A stretch of DNA of 64,000 nucleotides from Malachius bipustulatus (lineage: Eukaryota; Arthropoda; Insecta; Coleoptera; Melyridae), in the NCBI GenBank assembly GCA_910589415.1, contig OU342639.1, positions 4,348,268 to 4,412,267 on the forward strand. Reading direction: 5' to 3'. Below, piece by piece: positions 52,945-63,883 of the stretch. Position 1 is the first letter of the stretch, and each line of letters begins with the position of its first letter. Both the position numbers and the translations under genes were made by a program. A model generated the notes under the pieces. The model was not told the origin of the DNA, ran no database searches, and saw nothing but the letters and a program-made list of their open reading frames with translations.

Positions 52945-54065
52945 AAATCGACTTAATTCAATTGAATGCTCAGTGTATGAGGTATAAATTCCTGGAGCTT
53001 GAAGCATTTTTAAGTGTCAACAGCGAGTCGAATGTTTTGAGCATTTGTGAAACTTGGTTGAGTAGAGAAGAAGTTGAGGGATATAACCTGGATGGATGGA
53101 AGCTTGCTTCTTATTACAGTAGAATTGACCACATACACGGTGGTATTGCGCTATTTGTGCGTGATCTGGACTTTATTCCTGTGCCAGAGTTGGATGGTTT
53201 CTGCGAAGAATTGACTTGTGAGGTGGCAGCCATAAAACTCACTAAATGTAATGTTTATATTCTGTTATGTTATCGCTCACCTTCTGGAAGTCTGGATAAG
53301 TTTATGGATATTTTGGAGACTATGTTGAGTAGCCTCGGCCCGTCTGCTAACATTGTTCTGGCTGGTGATTTTAATGTAAATTTCATATCTAATGATCTTA
53401 GTTCTAATGTGTTGTGCAATTTTTTAGCTACGTATGGACTAACTATTACAAATAAACAACCTACCAGGGGGTGGAGCTGTCTCGACAATATTTTCGTGAA
53501 TTTCAGTTATGAAAATTTGTTTTGCAGGGTGAGTCCTATTGAGTTCTCCGATCATGATCAAGCAGTTATCTTGTCTACTAACGTAGACGTTGAAACAGGT
53601 AGAGATTCCGCGCGTAATGATTGCGAGTTTAGATGCAGACCAATTACCGACAGAGGCCTGCATTCCTTTCGTGAAATGTTGGCGCGTACGTCGTGGGCTT
53701 TTCTGGGACAGGACGATGTGAGTATTGAAAATAATTTTAACTCGTTTATTGGGTCTCTGACTGACTCGTTTAAGGCGGCTTTTCCTGAGAGATTATGCAG
53801 GTCGTCAGCGAGGGATGCAGGAGTGGTTTGGTTCAATGACGAACTAAAGAAATTCCGCGACAAATTAATTCTGTATAATTCCTTGCACAACACAACTAGA
53901 AATGAACAACTTAAGGTTTTGAGAAATAAAGCTAGGAGTGACTATCGTCTTATGTTAAAGTCAGCTAAAATCAACGCTTTCAGTAATGTAATGTTAAACT
54001 CTAAGAATGTCTCAGTGACAATGTGGAAGTTTTTAAAACTCTGCGCGCAGTACTGTAAAGAATAG
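52945..54065 (+). pseudogene. ORF2 of element E, endonuclease part, interrupted
   Basis: Open frame from directly after the ORF1 stop (KIDLIQLNAQCMRYKFLELE) with no ATG near its start, so translation would need reinitiation or shifting. Endonuclease motifs: ICETWLS, HIHGGIALFV, CYRSPSGS, LAGDFNVNF, RGWSCLDNIF, FSDHDQAVIL. It ends at a stop at 54063 where an inserted segment begins. The RT continues near 57650. Confidence 0.8.
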
Positions 54066-54115
54066 TATACCATCTATACTGAAGTTTCAGAATAGTAGGC
54101 ACTAAGTTCTTAGAA
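54064..54115 (-). repeat. Inverted copy of 57596-57647 at the break in element E
   Basis: TATACTGAAGTTTCAGAATA and GTAGGCACTAAGTTCT are the reverse complement of the sequence just before the RT part of E (GAACTTAGTGCCTAC, TATTCTGAAACTTCAGTATA). The RT-side copy keeps the E frame, so the copy here is the secondary one. The following 54116-54477 shows no gene. Confidence 0.75.
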
Positions 54116-55184
54116 ATATTACGGACTTAAAGTAAACACATTGTTGCCAGCTTTTAATTCTTGGTGTTTTATCATTTTGTATTTTTATCATTCACATGCA
54201 GGTAAATGGTTGTAGGATAAAAAATACTGTGTTTTATTTGTTGAGTAATTTTTCTGCTATAATAATTTCACAACATCGATATTTAATAGCAAAAGATGTA
54301 GAATTTCAATGAGGTTCGGTCCCTTAAAATATAATATATGGCAACATTACAGCAGTGTCAACAAGTACAAAGGATAAGCAGGTCCAACTTGCAGTAAGGT
54401 AAAGTAAGATGGATATATATCGAGCATGCTGCCAGTCCGTCCAAGGCAGCTCCGTATTCAGTGGCGTATCGTTCATGCTATTTTCGTGAGGGGCTGCAAT
54501 ATAACATTTATCGCTCCTTTAAATCCTTAATATTTTATTTTTATGTTTATATTTGCTGAATTATTGAAGCATCACAAAAATTAAAAAACGCATGAAAATG
54601 AATGAAAAAGAATTCGCGGCAGTGGAATAACCTGAACAAAAAGAAAAGTTGTTTGTTTTGGGCTGTTATTGGATGTCGATCGGGACTTGTATATTTTTCT
54701 CTTTCTGTTTTCTGGTTGTCAGAAAAGAAAAATTAATATTACCGGGGGAAGAAGATTCTCGACTCTCGGGAACAACAAAATTTTGAATATTTCATATTGT
54801 TCATAGACAATCTGTGAAGTAATTAAGAAATACAAGCTATAAAAAATCAATATCTTACTAATTTGTTAATAATTAGTTATTAGTTAATTATTTGGTAAAA
54901 TAATAATACAATAATGATTCCTGTTTTGGGAATGAACTGAGTTCCAGGATACAGAAAAAGTTTAACTATAAGAAATTTACGGAATTACCATCCCGGAAAA
55001 ACCCATACCCGGTCGACAATAAAGTGCATAATTAGTGGGGATAGCTTGGTTGCTTTAAGGGTCGCTCATCAGATTTCCTGTCTGAATCTTATTTCTCAGT
55101 TCTCACTGTGGTGTAAACGGGAAAGAAGCAAGCTTCTTTGAGTGCCGAAGTGAAATACTGTTTAAATTTAAAGTTGTGAGCAAT

Positions 55185-56558
55185 ATGGAAGGCGAGAGCA
55201 GCCAAAGTAAACGTCGTCGTACGAATTTATCTACAGGAGAAAAAACTATTATATACAACGTGTATTGTGGACTCCGTGAAAGGAATCAAAGTATGTTGGT
55301 AAACGATGTAGTTGCTTTGTGTAGTGATTTAACCAAAGTGTCAACTAGGAGTGTACACCGAATCTTGAAAACTTTCAAAGAGTCCAAAGGCGGAACAGAA
55401 AAGGTAGCTGAAAATATTGAAACAAGGGGGAGAAAACGCATTGACATTGATGATGACATAAAATACGCCGTTCGGAGAAAATTTCATTCGTTCTTTTTCC
55501 GAAATGAAATTCCAACATTAAAAGCAATCGCTGCCGAAATCAATTCGGATGACGCAATGCCGAAAATATCGCGACGTGTCTTATTGCGGACATTAAGACA
55601 AATGAACATAAGGCATATGAAAAGGCAGAGAAAAAGTCTTCTTATAGAAAGAGAAGAAATAATTTTGTGGCGGAGAAATTATTTACAAAAAATTCGAGAG
55701 TATCGTCGTGAAGGGAAGAAAATATATTTCTTAGACGAAACTTGGCTGAATCAAGGTCATACTGTTTCGAAAATTTGGCAAGATTTGGAAATAACAAGCC
55801 GTCGACAAGCTTTTTTTGAAGGTTTTTCCACAGGACTAAAAGCGCCAGCGGGCAAGGGGCGGAGGCTCATAATAACTCACATAGGTAGTGATTCGGGTTT
55901 TTTGGAAAACGGATTGCTACTTTTCGAATCGAAGAAAACTAGTGACTACCATGAGGAAATGGATGCGGAAAAATTCGAAAGCTGGTTTTTAAAAATTTTA
56001 CCAAGCCTTGAGCCAAATTCGGTCGTGGTAATGGACAATGCTTCCTACCATAGTCGACGATTGGAGCCATCGCCAACAACTGCATGGCGAAAAGGTGACA
56101 TCATTAACTGGCTGGCTCAAAGAAATATACCATTTGATGACAACATGTTAAAAGTGCAACTATTAAACATCGCAAGGGCACAAATACCTCATTTTAAGAG
56201 ATATGCTGTCGACGAATTGGCTCGCGAGTGCAACATCATTGTACACCGCCTCCCTCCTTACCACTGTGAACTGAATCCTATAGAACTTATTTGGGCTCAA
56301 ATAAAAAACCAAGTGGCGAAACAAAACGTGACCTTCAAGATGGATGAAGTGAAACGCCTGCTAGCTACTGCAATAGGAGATGTGACGGCTGAAACATGGA
56401 GAAACTGCATCCGACATACTACAAAAGAAGAAGACAGAATGTGGGATCTAGACACAATAGTTGATGTTTCGGTTGAGCCATTAATTATCAACTTGAACGA
56501 TAACGGTGATCGGGATAGTTGTCCATCATCCGACGATTTTTCTTCTGACGATGACTAA
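55185..56558 (+). CDS. DDE transposase, IS630/Tc1-mariner group, DD82E spacing
   Basis: 457 residues from ATG 55185 (a GTG lies 9 bp upstream). N-terminus: helix-turn-helix region (STGEKTIIYNVYCGLRER, VSTRSVHRILKTFKE), a basic GRKR motif, then a second helix-turn-helix-like part. Catalytic core: YFLDETWLNQG (first D), VVVMDNASYHS (second D), YHCELNPIELIWAQIK (E). There are 82 residues between second D and E, with KGDIINWLAQRNIPF in the enlarged loop. This matches the DD82E signature described for the Sailor group. The C-terminus is acidic (SSDDFSSDDD). No stop or shift, so it may be functional; cut-and-paste transposition is the expected role. Confidence 0.85.
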   Translation: MEGESSQSKRRRTNLSTGEKTIIYNVYCGLRERNQSMLVNDVVALCSDLTKVSTRSVHRILKTFKESKGGTEKVAENIETRGRKRIDIDDDIKYAVRRKFHSFFFRNEIPTLKAIAAEINSDDAMPKISRRVLLRTLRQMNIRHMKRQRKSLLIEREEIILWRRNYLQKIREYRREGKKIYFLDETWLNQGHTVSKIWQDLEITSRRQAFFEGFSTGLKAPAGKGRRLIITHIGSDSGFLENGLLLFESKKTSDYHEEMDAEKFESWFLKILPSLEPNSVVVMDNASYHSRRLEPSPTTAWRKGDIINWLAQRNIPFDDNMLKVQLLNIARAQIPHFKRYAVDELARECNIIVHRLPPYHCELNPIELIWAQIKNQVAKQNVTFKMDEVKRLLATAIGDVTAETWRNCIRHTTKEEDRMWDLDTIVDVSVEPLIINLNDNGDRDSCPSSDDFSSDDD

Positions 56559-56624
56559 GGTACTATTTTTTTCCTATTTTCTTTGCTATTTTTATTTTTG
56601 CTATATGCTATATTATTTACTATA

Positions 56625-57474
56625 CAGGGTGATTCTTTTAAAGCGCCCATTACAAAAAGTACGACTTCTAGTTGATCTAGGAATCTGAAATTTAGAATTT
56701 AGGCAACATACATAATAACGAGTCGAAATGAAATATTACCAAGATGGCGGCACATTTAAAAATGGGGAAAGGAAGTGTCATCTTTGTTTTTTTAAATTGG
56801 ACACCCCATACATTATTGCATTTTCAGATTGTCTGAGAAAATGTGATAACAATGGTACTTATAGTTGCAGTTTAAATTGAGTCGGCTATGAGTTATAAAC
56901 AAGTGAAAATCACGATTTTCCAACTTTAAAGCCATTTCCAACAAAAATGGCTCAAGATATCTGAAAACGGTTTACATGTCCCTATCCTAACTTTTCTTCT
57001 AGTGTCCTACTGCATAGTTGAAATGTTTATACAGGGTGAACAAAAATATGATAATTTTCACCACCCTGTATAGACATTTCAACTCCATAATAGGATACCT
57101 CTTTAAAAGTTAAAATAGGGACATGTAATCCGTTTTCTGATATCTTGAGCCGTTTTTGTTGGAAATTGCTTCAAAGTTGAAAAATTGTGATTTTCACTTG
57201 TTTATAACTCATAGCCTACTCAATTTAAACTGCAACTATAAGTACCATTGTTATCACATTTTCTCAGACAATCTGAAAATGCAATAATGTATGGGGTGTC
57301 CAATTTAAAAAAAAACAAAGATGACACTTCCTTTCCCCATTTTTAAATGTGCCATCTTGGTAATATTTCATTTCGACTCGTTATTATGTATGTTGCCTAA
57401 ATTCCAAATTTCAGATTCCTAGATCAACTAGAAGTCGTACTTTTTGTAATGGGCGCTTTAAAAGAATCACCCTG
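56625..57474. mobile_element. Palindromic MITE, 850 bp, related to 36056-36923
   Basis: TA-flanked CAGGGTGATTCTTTTAAAGC and exact mirror. Arms of about 400 bp nearly identical; the centre holds another TACAGGGTG ... CACCCTGTA pair (about 57030-57071). Inner blocks GTTATAAACAAGTGAAAATC are shared with the MITE at 36 kb and a fragment at 28.7 kb. Confidence 0.9.
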
Positions 57475-57569
57475 TATGCTATATTATTTGGAAGTTTACA
57501 ATTATATTTCTCAATAAATTCATTATTGTCTGAACCTATTTTGATATTTTGCGTCCGCCACTGAATGCT

Positions 57570-59520
57570 CCAACTGAGCGCTTATACGTCACGACCACTT
57601 CCGAGAACTTAGTGCCTACTATTCTGAAACTTCAGTATACCTTACCTGCCAATGTATTCAATGATTACTTTATTTCTATTCCTAGGCAGCTGACACGATC
57701 CTTGCGTGATGATTGTGACCCTACTGCCGATATGGGGACTGAGTGTCCAGGTGTTTTTTCTTTTAGAAATGTAACACAGGGTGAAGTTGGTGAGGTGGTT
57801 CGTTTGCTTAAGAGTAGTAGCCTACGGTTTATCGTCATTTATTATTAAAAATAACATTGATGTTCTTCTTGCTCCTTTAACCGAGCTTATCAATACCTGT
57901 ATCAGTGGTAATTATTTTCCGGACAGTTGTAAGATTTCTAAGGTTATCCCACTGTATAAAAAAGGAAACAGACATGATGTCACAAACTACAGACCCATCT
58001 CTCTTATCCCTGTCATTGGCAAGATTATAGAGAAAATTTTATGTAATCAATTAACCTCATATTTCGAAGCTGTTGTCTACAGCCCCAGTCAGTTCGGCTT
58101 TAGAAGGGGTCGATCTACGGCTGATGCATTGGTGAGTTTTGTAAATTTTGCTCTGGAGTGTTTTGAATCGGGAAAGTATGCCTTTTCCTTATTTTTGGAT
58201 ATTTCAAAGGCTTTCGACTGTGTACCCCATGATAAGCTTCTTGAAAAGCTTGACAAATATGGTTGTGATGTGAACAGCCTGGCACTGCTCCGATCCTACC
58301 TGCGAAATAGATATCAATACGTTTGTGTCAATGGGGAATGCTCACGGAGGAGACTTTGCACGGTGGGAGTTCCACAGGGTTCAGTCATGGGGCCACTGTT
58401 GTTTCTTGTCTACATTAATGACCTCCCCTTACTGCTTCAAAAATACTTCACCTTATTGTTTGCTGACGATACAAGTATTTCGATTGCTCAAGATAAACTC
58501 AGTGATGCTCTTGAGCTCAGTGAAAGGGCTAGCACACTTGCCGAAAAATGGTTTCGAAACAACAAATTAAAGCTGAACAATGAGAAGTGACTACACAACA
58601 CCCAGCGTGAAGTTTCTGGGTGTTTATGTTGACAGGGCTCTTCGGTGGCATGACCACATTGATTATTTGTCGGCCAAACTCTATAGAATACTATATTTGT
58701 TCCGGAGTTTGGCGTCGAGTCTGAACGGCAGGGCATTAAAATGTGCCTATTCTTTTCTCTTTGAATCACAGCTTAATTATGGAATACTGGCCTGGGGAAA
58801 CTGCGCCAGAAATTTGATCGTTTTTCGTCTGCAGAGAAGGGTGATAAGACTGATGGAAGGCTTGCACCCTCGTGATGACTGTAGGCCAAATTTTGTGAGA
58901 TTACATATTCTTACGTTTCCCTCCTTATTCGTGTACAGAGCTTTAATTTATGCTTATAAAAATAGAGGGAGTTTTGTCAGAAATGCAGACATTCATGACC
59001 ATGATACGAGAGACAGGTATGCGTTCCGCGGTGACGCCTGTCGCTTGTCCTTGTCCCAGAGGGGTCCGTCGTATGTTGCGCTAAAACTTTTCAACAAATT
59101 GCCATCATATGTCTATGAACCAATATTACTCGATTTAAGAGAATAATTAGGGAATATCTTCTGGGGAACGCATTTTACTCTATCGATGAGTTTTTGAGTA
59201 GCAATGTTGACCGCGATAGCTTTGCCCTGTCTGGATATTAGTTTCTCCTTGTAACTCGAGAGCTATTTCTCGTGCAAATATTGGTGATTTTATGAATTTA
59301 ATTCATTACTTTGTTTATTGTAGTGTATCCATTTGTATTAATTTGTTGATTTTTACATGTATGTGCTCTTGTATTTTTGCTTGTATTTTCGTATATACTG
59401 TGATATTTTTGTGTTTTATAATGTGCAGTCCACTAATGTAGTTTGATATATTTGCTAATGACAAGTGTAAAAAAACTGTAGTTTTTAAAAGCACAATAAA
59501 CTTAAACTAAACTAAACTAA
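57570..59520 (+). mobile_element. Non-LTR retrotransposon E, reverse transcriptase and 3' end
   Basis: RT resumes with LPANVFNDYFIS (57640) and VRLLKSSS, one shift near 57825, then a long open frame to 58587: PLYKKGNRHDVTNYRPISL, FLDISKAFDCVPHDKLLEKL, GVPQGSVMGPLLFLVYINDL, FADDTSISIA, LAEKWFRNNKLKLNNEK. A shift at 58585 leads to VKFLGVYVDRALRWHDHIDY, LNYGILAWGNCARN and LQRRVIRLMEGLHPRDDCR (58600-59146). No RNase H. The 3' UTR ends AATAAACTTAAACTAAACTA, an ACTAA-type tail near 59500-59520. Fewer breaks than A or C; CR1/Jockey-like. Confidence 0.85.
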
Positions 59521-60234
59521 ACAATCAATGTTTAGCCTGTTTTTAGTTTTAAAATCTATAGTTTTAAAATACATTTTTGGCAAAAAATATTTCAAAACAT
59601 TAAAACAAACAAAAATATGATGCTGACCGCCCGAGTGGCATTGACCGGCACATGGCACAGAACGCCTATGCGAGTGCTATAATACAGGTGTGAGACGTCG
59701 CGAACGCCTCAGTCCATATATAGCATACACCGTGCAATATTTAAAAAAATTTTGAACAGAAATATCAGGCCGTATAATAAGCAAATTACTTGTCCTGTGC
59801 CGGCACCGCCCCTGGGGCGTTCTTACTTTTTTTGCAAAAAACGCTAAATTTCAACTTAGTTTAGTGTCTACTAGCTAAAACAAACATTACATTAGCAGGT
59901 TACAAGAAAAAAAAAGGCGGCACATTGTCAACCGTCACCAATATGCTCTTGCAGTGAATGTGTTAAGACAATATTTTATTGTTTCAAAAGTGCGCTGCAA
60001 AAGGTAAAATATTTTTCTCTCTGGCAAATAGAATATGTATTTATTTAATTTGGCGTATGTACACATATCTACAACTTTGCATCAAGTTTTCACCGATTAT
60101 AAGAGATTAGTGTTTCACTTTTGTTTTTTATTTTTACAAGGAAACGTTATTTAGAACAACAACGGGTCAAAAAAAAACCCCGCTGAAAAGATAAATTTTA
60201 TAAAAAGGAATAATTTTGTGCAAGTTTAGGAATT

Positions 60235-60545
60235 TTTGAGAACTCGGTGGTTAAACAAATTTTTGAAAAAAAAAAATTATTTACCACAGGCTTCAAAATT
60301 GGCACATGATATTATAAGAAACAAACTTTTACCTGTGACATTTTATAAAACTTTAAAATATTTTGATTTCTTGCAAAAAAATGTCAAATCTGACAGTTAC
60401 AAGACACATGACAGCTGGACTGCGTGTAATTTGTCATCATTGTTAAAGCACAAACTAGTAGTGAAATCAAAATTTTCCCTTTTTTCCTATATGGGAACAA
60501 AAAACAATTTTTCCCATATGATGCGTACCTACTTCATGTAAATGT
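60235..60545 (+). repeat. Right arm of the long inverted pair (partner 50880-51240)
   Basis: Same order of blocks as the left arm in reverse complement, with 20-30 percent differences by eye. Sequence from 60546 to 60884 has no recognised feature. Confidence 0.6.
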
Positions 60546-60888
60546 TAAAATTAAATCGATTCCAGCAAATTAATTCATCATTTCTTCACTTTCTTTCCTT
60601 CTAGTCACCGTAATCAATTCTTATTTAATCTAGTTAATAGTTACAGCTTTAATGTATGTTTCTATGTACGGTTGATAATAATTATTGCCATTAACTATTT
60701 ATTATATCAATGCTCGTTGATGAAGTCGGGCATGTTTATGAGACACCCATGCAGAAAGAGTTTAGCCCCATGAGAAGTTAAGGGATTTGAAATATTGTAC
60801 TCTTATCGACTCGCAAAAATTGAAAACGATTGAACGTTAAATTGAAAATTGAACAAAAAGGTTATCAAGTTGTGCTTTTTGTTTTTAA

Positions 60889-62226
60889 CACGTTGAGCAC
60901 AGCGAGGCATCACATTGATGCCTCACTGAATTGTTCATCGGGCCGGCGAGACATCTATGAGTGTCTCACGTGAAAAGGATTTCGGGACGGTGTGGCTCAG
61001 TCTGATGTCTCACTATAATGCTGTATGCATGGAATATGTAGGATAGCCGTCTATAGGAACAGTTTCTGCCAACCCGTCCTTGAATTTTTATTATACTACT
61101 CGATTTACTGATTTTAGAGAACAGCATGGGTGGTCTGTGTGAGATATAAGTGTTATAACGTACAATTTAGTGTTTGCGAGCAAAGGTTTGGTAGTTACAG
61201 TGCATACAAAAAATGATAGCGGAGAATTAACGGAAAAGAACCTCTTGGATTAGCCAATCTATAGCTTATAATGTGGCATCATGTTGATGCCTCGCCGTCT
61301 TAGTGAACAGAATTTTATGCTAAAGACGGCGAGGCATCAACGTGATGCCTCAAAAATGTTTTCAAAATTTTTGACAAAAAAAATGCTGTTTTCGAACAAA
61401 AAGCATACAGGATACTTCATACAGACTATACAGGGTGTTGATTTTCAAAGCGGGCCATAGGGGCTTAGCATTGCGAAAGTGGTTTTTGAGGATTCCTGCT
61501 CGCCGTTTAAACTGACAAAAATGGTTTTGGTATCAAAATGAAGATAAAATTATTGCACATAACGCTTGACATCAGAAATTAACTTAATTTCACGTTGTTT
61601 TCTAAAATTCTTCAGTAAAAATTCAAGTAATTGTTAATGTTTAATCATAAAATAGCATGCCTTGCCTAAACAATAATGACGTTTCTACGTTTTGACAATC
61701 CAATAATAAAACATTGGTCTATTAAAAAAATTCACGGCAAATAAATCGCGAACCCTCTTGTAACTGGCTACACTGTAGTAGGTTTTTCACCATAAAGACT
61801 CTTTCTTGGTTTGTATAACCCATTTTTAAATAGAACCAGACTTTATTATTACCTACTGACTTATAAAGTTTTATTATTGTATTGTCAAAACGTAAAAACG
61901 TCATTATTGTTTAGGCAAGGCATGCTATTTTGTGATTAAACATTAACAATTACTTGAATTTTTACAGAAGAATTTTAGAAAACAACGTGAAATTAAATTA
62001 ATTTCTGATGTCAAGCGTTATGCGCAATAATTTTACCTTCATTTTGATACCAAAACTATTTCTGTCAGTTTAAACGGCGAGCAGGAATCCTCAAAAACCA
62101 CTTTCGCAATGATAATCCCCTATGGCCCGCTTTGAAAATCAACACCCTGTATATATCTGAAAATGCCCAAATTCAACCCCCGTCTAGTGGACCTCCATTT
62201 TTTCCACTACACCCGTGCTCAACGTG
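60889..62226. mobile_element. piggyBac-type MITE, TTAA-flanked, with nested palindromic MITE
   Basis: TTAA at 60885-60888 and 62227-62230; terminal repeats CACGTTGAGCAC and GTGCTCAACGTG are exact. Own sequence is about 620 bp without ORF, with a set of GAGGCATCAnnnTGATGCCTC palindromes (60903-60925, 61273-61296, 61329-61352). The TTAA duplication and CACNTTNA-type end resemble the 51537-59962 element. Confidence 0.8.
61431..62149. mobile_element. Palindromic MITE, 719 bp, inside the piggyBac-type element
   Basis: TA-flanked CAGGGTGTTGATTTTCAAAG and exact mirror. Arms of about 320 bp nearly identical (AGGCAAGGCATGCTATTTT mirrored). No ORF. Confidence 0.9.
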
Positions 62227-62230
62227 TTAA

Positions 62231-62795
62231 GTACCCTTTTCGTTGACATTTATAACAAGAGGCAGCAATCTCTACTCTGTTTTATGAAAACAATTTATTT
62301 AAAGGAGCTCGCAGCTTTACCGCGGAGGCAAGTTAATTAACACAAAAATGCTGAAAGTTTTTGAAAAGATTTTTATCAAAAACCGGCCTCACAATTTCGA
62401 CCCAGATCTAAAAGGGACGGTGGAATCGGGAAGATCACGATAACATTTTTTGGAGACAATATAGACCACTATCCACAAGCTCTCAAAAGTTAAAAAAAAA
62501 ACAGAAAAATTGAGCCATCAGATTTTGATTAGATCTCACCCCGTTTCCCTCTCATCCCGAAAACTATTATTTATTCTGTTAGTTGACGGAAACACTTGCA
62601 GAAATTCACTTTTCTGACAAACTGTATATGAGTTGAATGAGCCAGAAAAGACAAGGAATTAATTAAATTAAATGATAATAATTCATGAACTTCTCTCGTA
62701 TCATGTAAGACAAGTTTTTGCATCAACACTAAAAACAGGACACATAAATATTAAGCCCATTCAAGAGTATGGATAAAATTAAAATTACTACTTAC
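62231..62795. other. Intron sequence before CAP-D2 exon 2
   Basis: About 560 bp of AT-rich intron between the second piggyBac-type element and the exon 2 donor at 62795. No gene, repeat or inverted structure recognised. Confidence 0.5.
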
Positions 62796-63823
62796 ATTAA
62801 CGCCATAAGGGTTCTTAGATAAGATCCGTGTGATGCAATTTGCAGCAAATCGTCTGACATTAGGTTTTTTCTCCTGTAAATGTCGTATGGCTTCTTTTAG
62901 TATGATATGTTGGTGTTTAAGAGGAATCAACCCTTCTACCCCTTCTACGTGAATCGTTGCCAGCAACTGAAAACACTTTCCCCTTACCGGATCAGAAATG
63001 TCATTTAAATGTTCAATGAGGGTAACCAAAAGTTGATTGCGATATTCTTTTGAATGGTCATCTGAATGCTTTGCCAGCACTTTGGCTATAACTGTAAGAA
63101 CGGCATTTTTCAGAGGCACAGCATTGTGAGCGAGATATTTGCTCAGGTACAAAACTTCGGTGGACATTAAGTCCGGCATCAGCTCGGCCATTTCTGACAC
63201 AAATATCGAACAATACCATGCTCCATTACAATCTTGAAATTGTTCTTCTATTTGCCATTCAGTAGCTTCTTTCACCAAGTCATGCACGAGACTTTCCTTG
63301 CAATTTAAATTCTTCACCAACTGATGAACACCCTCTGATATACAAAGTGCCAAATGAACATTCGATTTAACCATTTTCACACTCATGCGAACAAAAACTG
63401 CTCCATGGTTGTAATTGTTTATTAAACGGGCAATCAGATTAAAAATTATCACTTTAAAATCTTTATCTGATTCAATAGACGGATTTAGGATGAAACTGTA
63501 GATTATTTCCGAGAGCAAATTGACAAACGTTTCTTCAACAACTGGAGGCTCCCAGAGTAAATTTATCGGTTTCTCTGCAATATTAGAAATCAGCTCGATA
63601 ATCGAGGTTTTGTTCATAAAAACAGTATCTTTCGATTTTGTTTTAGCTGGTAAAAGGCTCGCTCTGTTCGACAATGCACCGACTCTTTCTAAAAGAGTTA
63701 CAACTTGAACGTAGATGTACAGGAGCATTTTGATTAAATTAAGGTATTTCGATTTTAATTCATCGTTAAGACTATCCTTATCTTCCAGTGCGGATCCCAA
63801 AGCATCGTTGAAATTCCTCAAAG
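62796..63823 (-). CDS. NCAPD2: CAP-D2 exon 2 of window (large HEAT-repeat exon)
   Basis: Residues 39-381. Acceptor ATTGCAG, donor GTAAGT, phase 1 in and phase 0 out. Landmarks are LLWEPPVVEETFVNL, WYCSIFVSEMAELMPDLM, NAVLTVIAKVL, DISDPVRGKCFQLL and KKPNVRRFAANCITRIL, all HEAT-type helices aligning with the N-terminal half of vertebrate CAP-D2. No frameshifts. It is the best single piece of evidence for the gene identity. Confidence 0.95.
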
Positions 63824-63883
63824 CTGCAATATCACAAAATTACTAAACTCAAACAGGAACTTCTTTCAAGGCAATCTACTTAC

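Larger units (their letters stand above)
54478..57566 (+). mobile_element. Sailor-like (DD82E) DNA transposon with intact transposase
   Basis: Short inverted ends TATTCAGTGGCGTA near 54468-54480 and GTCCGCCACTGAAT near 57556-57570 bracket the transposase gene. A palindromic MITE (56625-57474) lies in the 3' part; without it the element is about 2.2 kb. The target duplication could not be settled. The element splits ORF2 of E. Confidence 0.65.
51537..59962. mobile_element. piggyBac-type element, TTAA-flanked, with nested cargo
   Basis: TTAA at 51533-51536 and 59963-59966; terminal inverted repeats CACATTCACTGC and GCAGTGAATGTG are exact. Its own sequence is about 51537-51730 and 59525-59962; it holds several copies of a palindromic ACCGCCC/GAGGCGGT-type motif near each end. 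No piggyBac transposase is seen. The interior is element E and what is nested in it. Confidence 0.8.
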
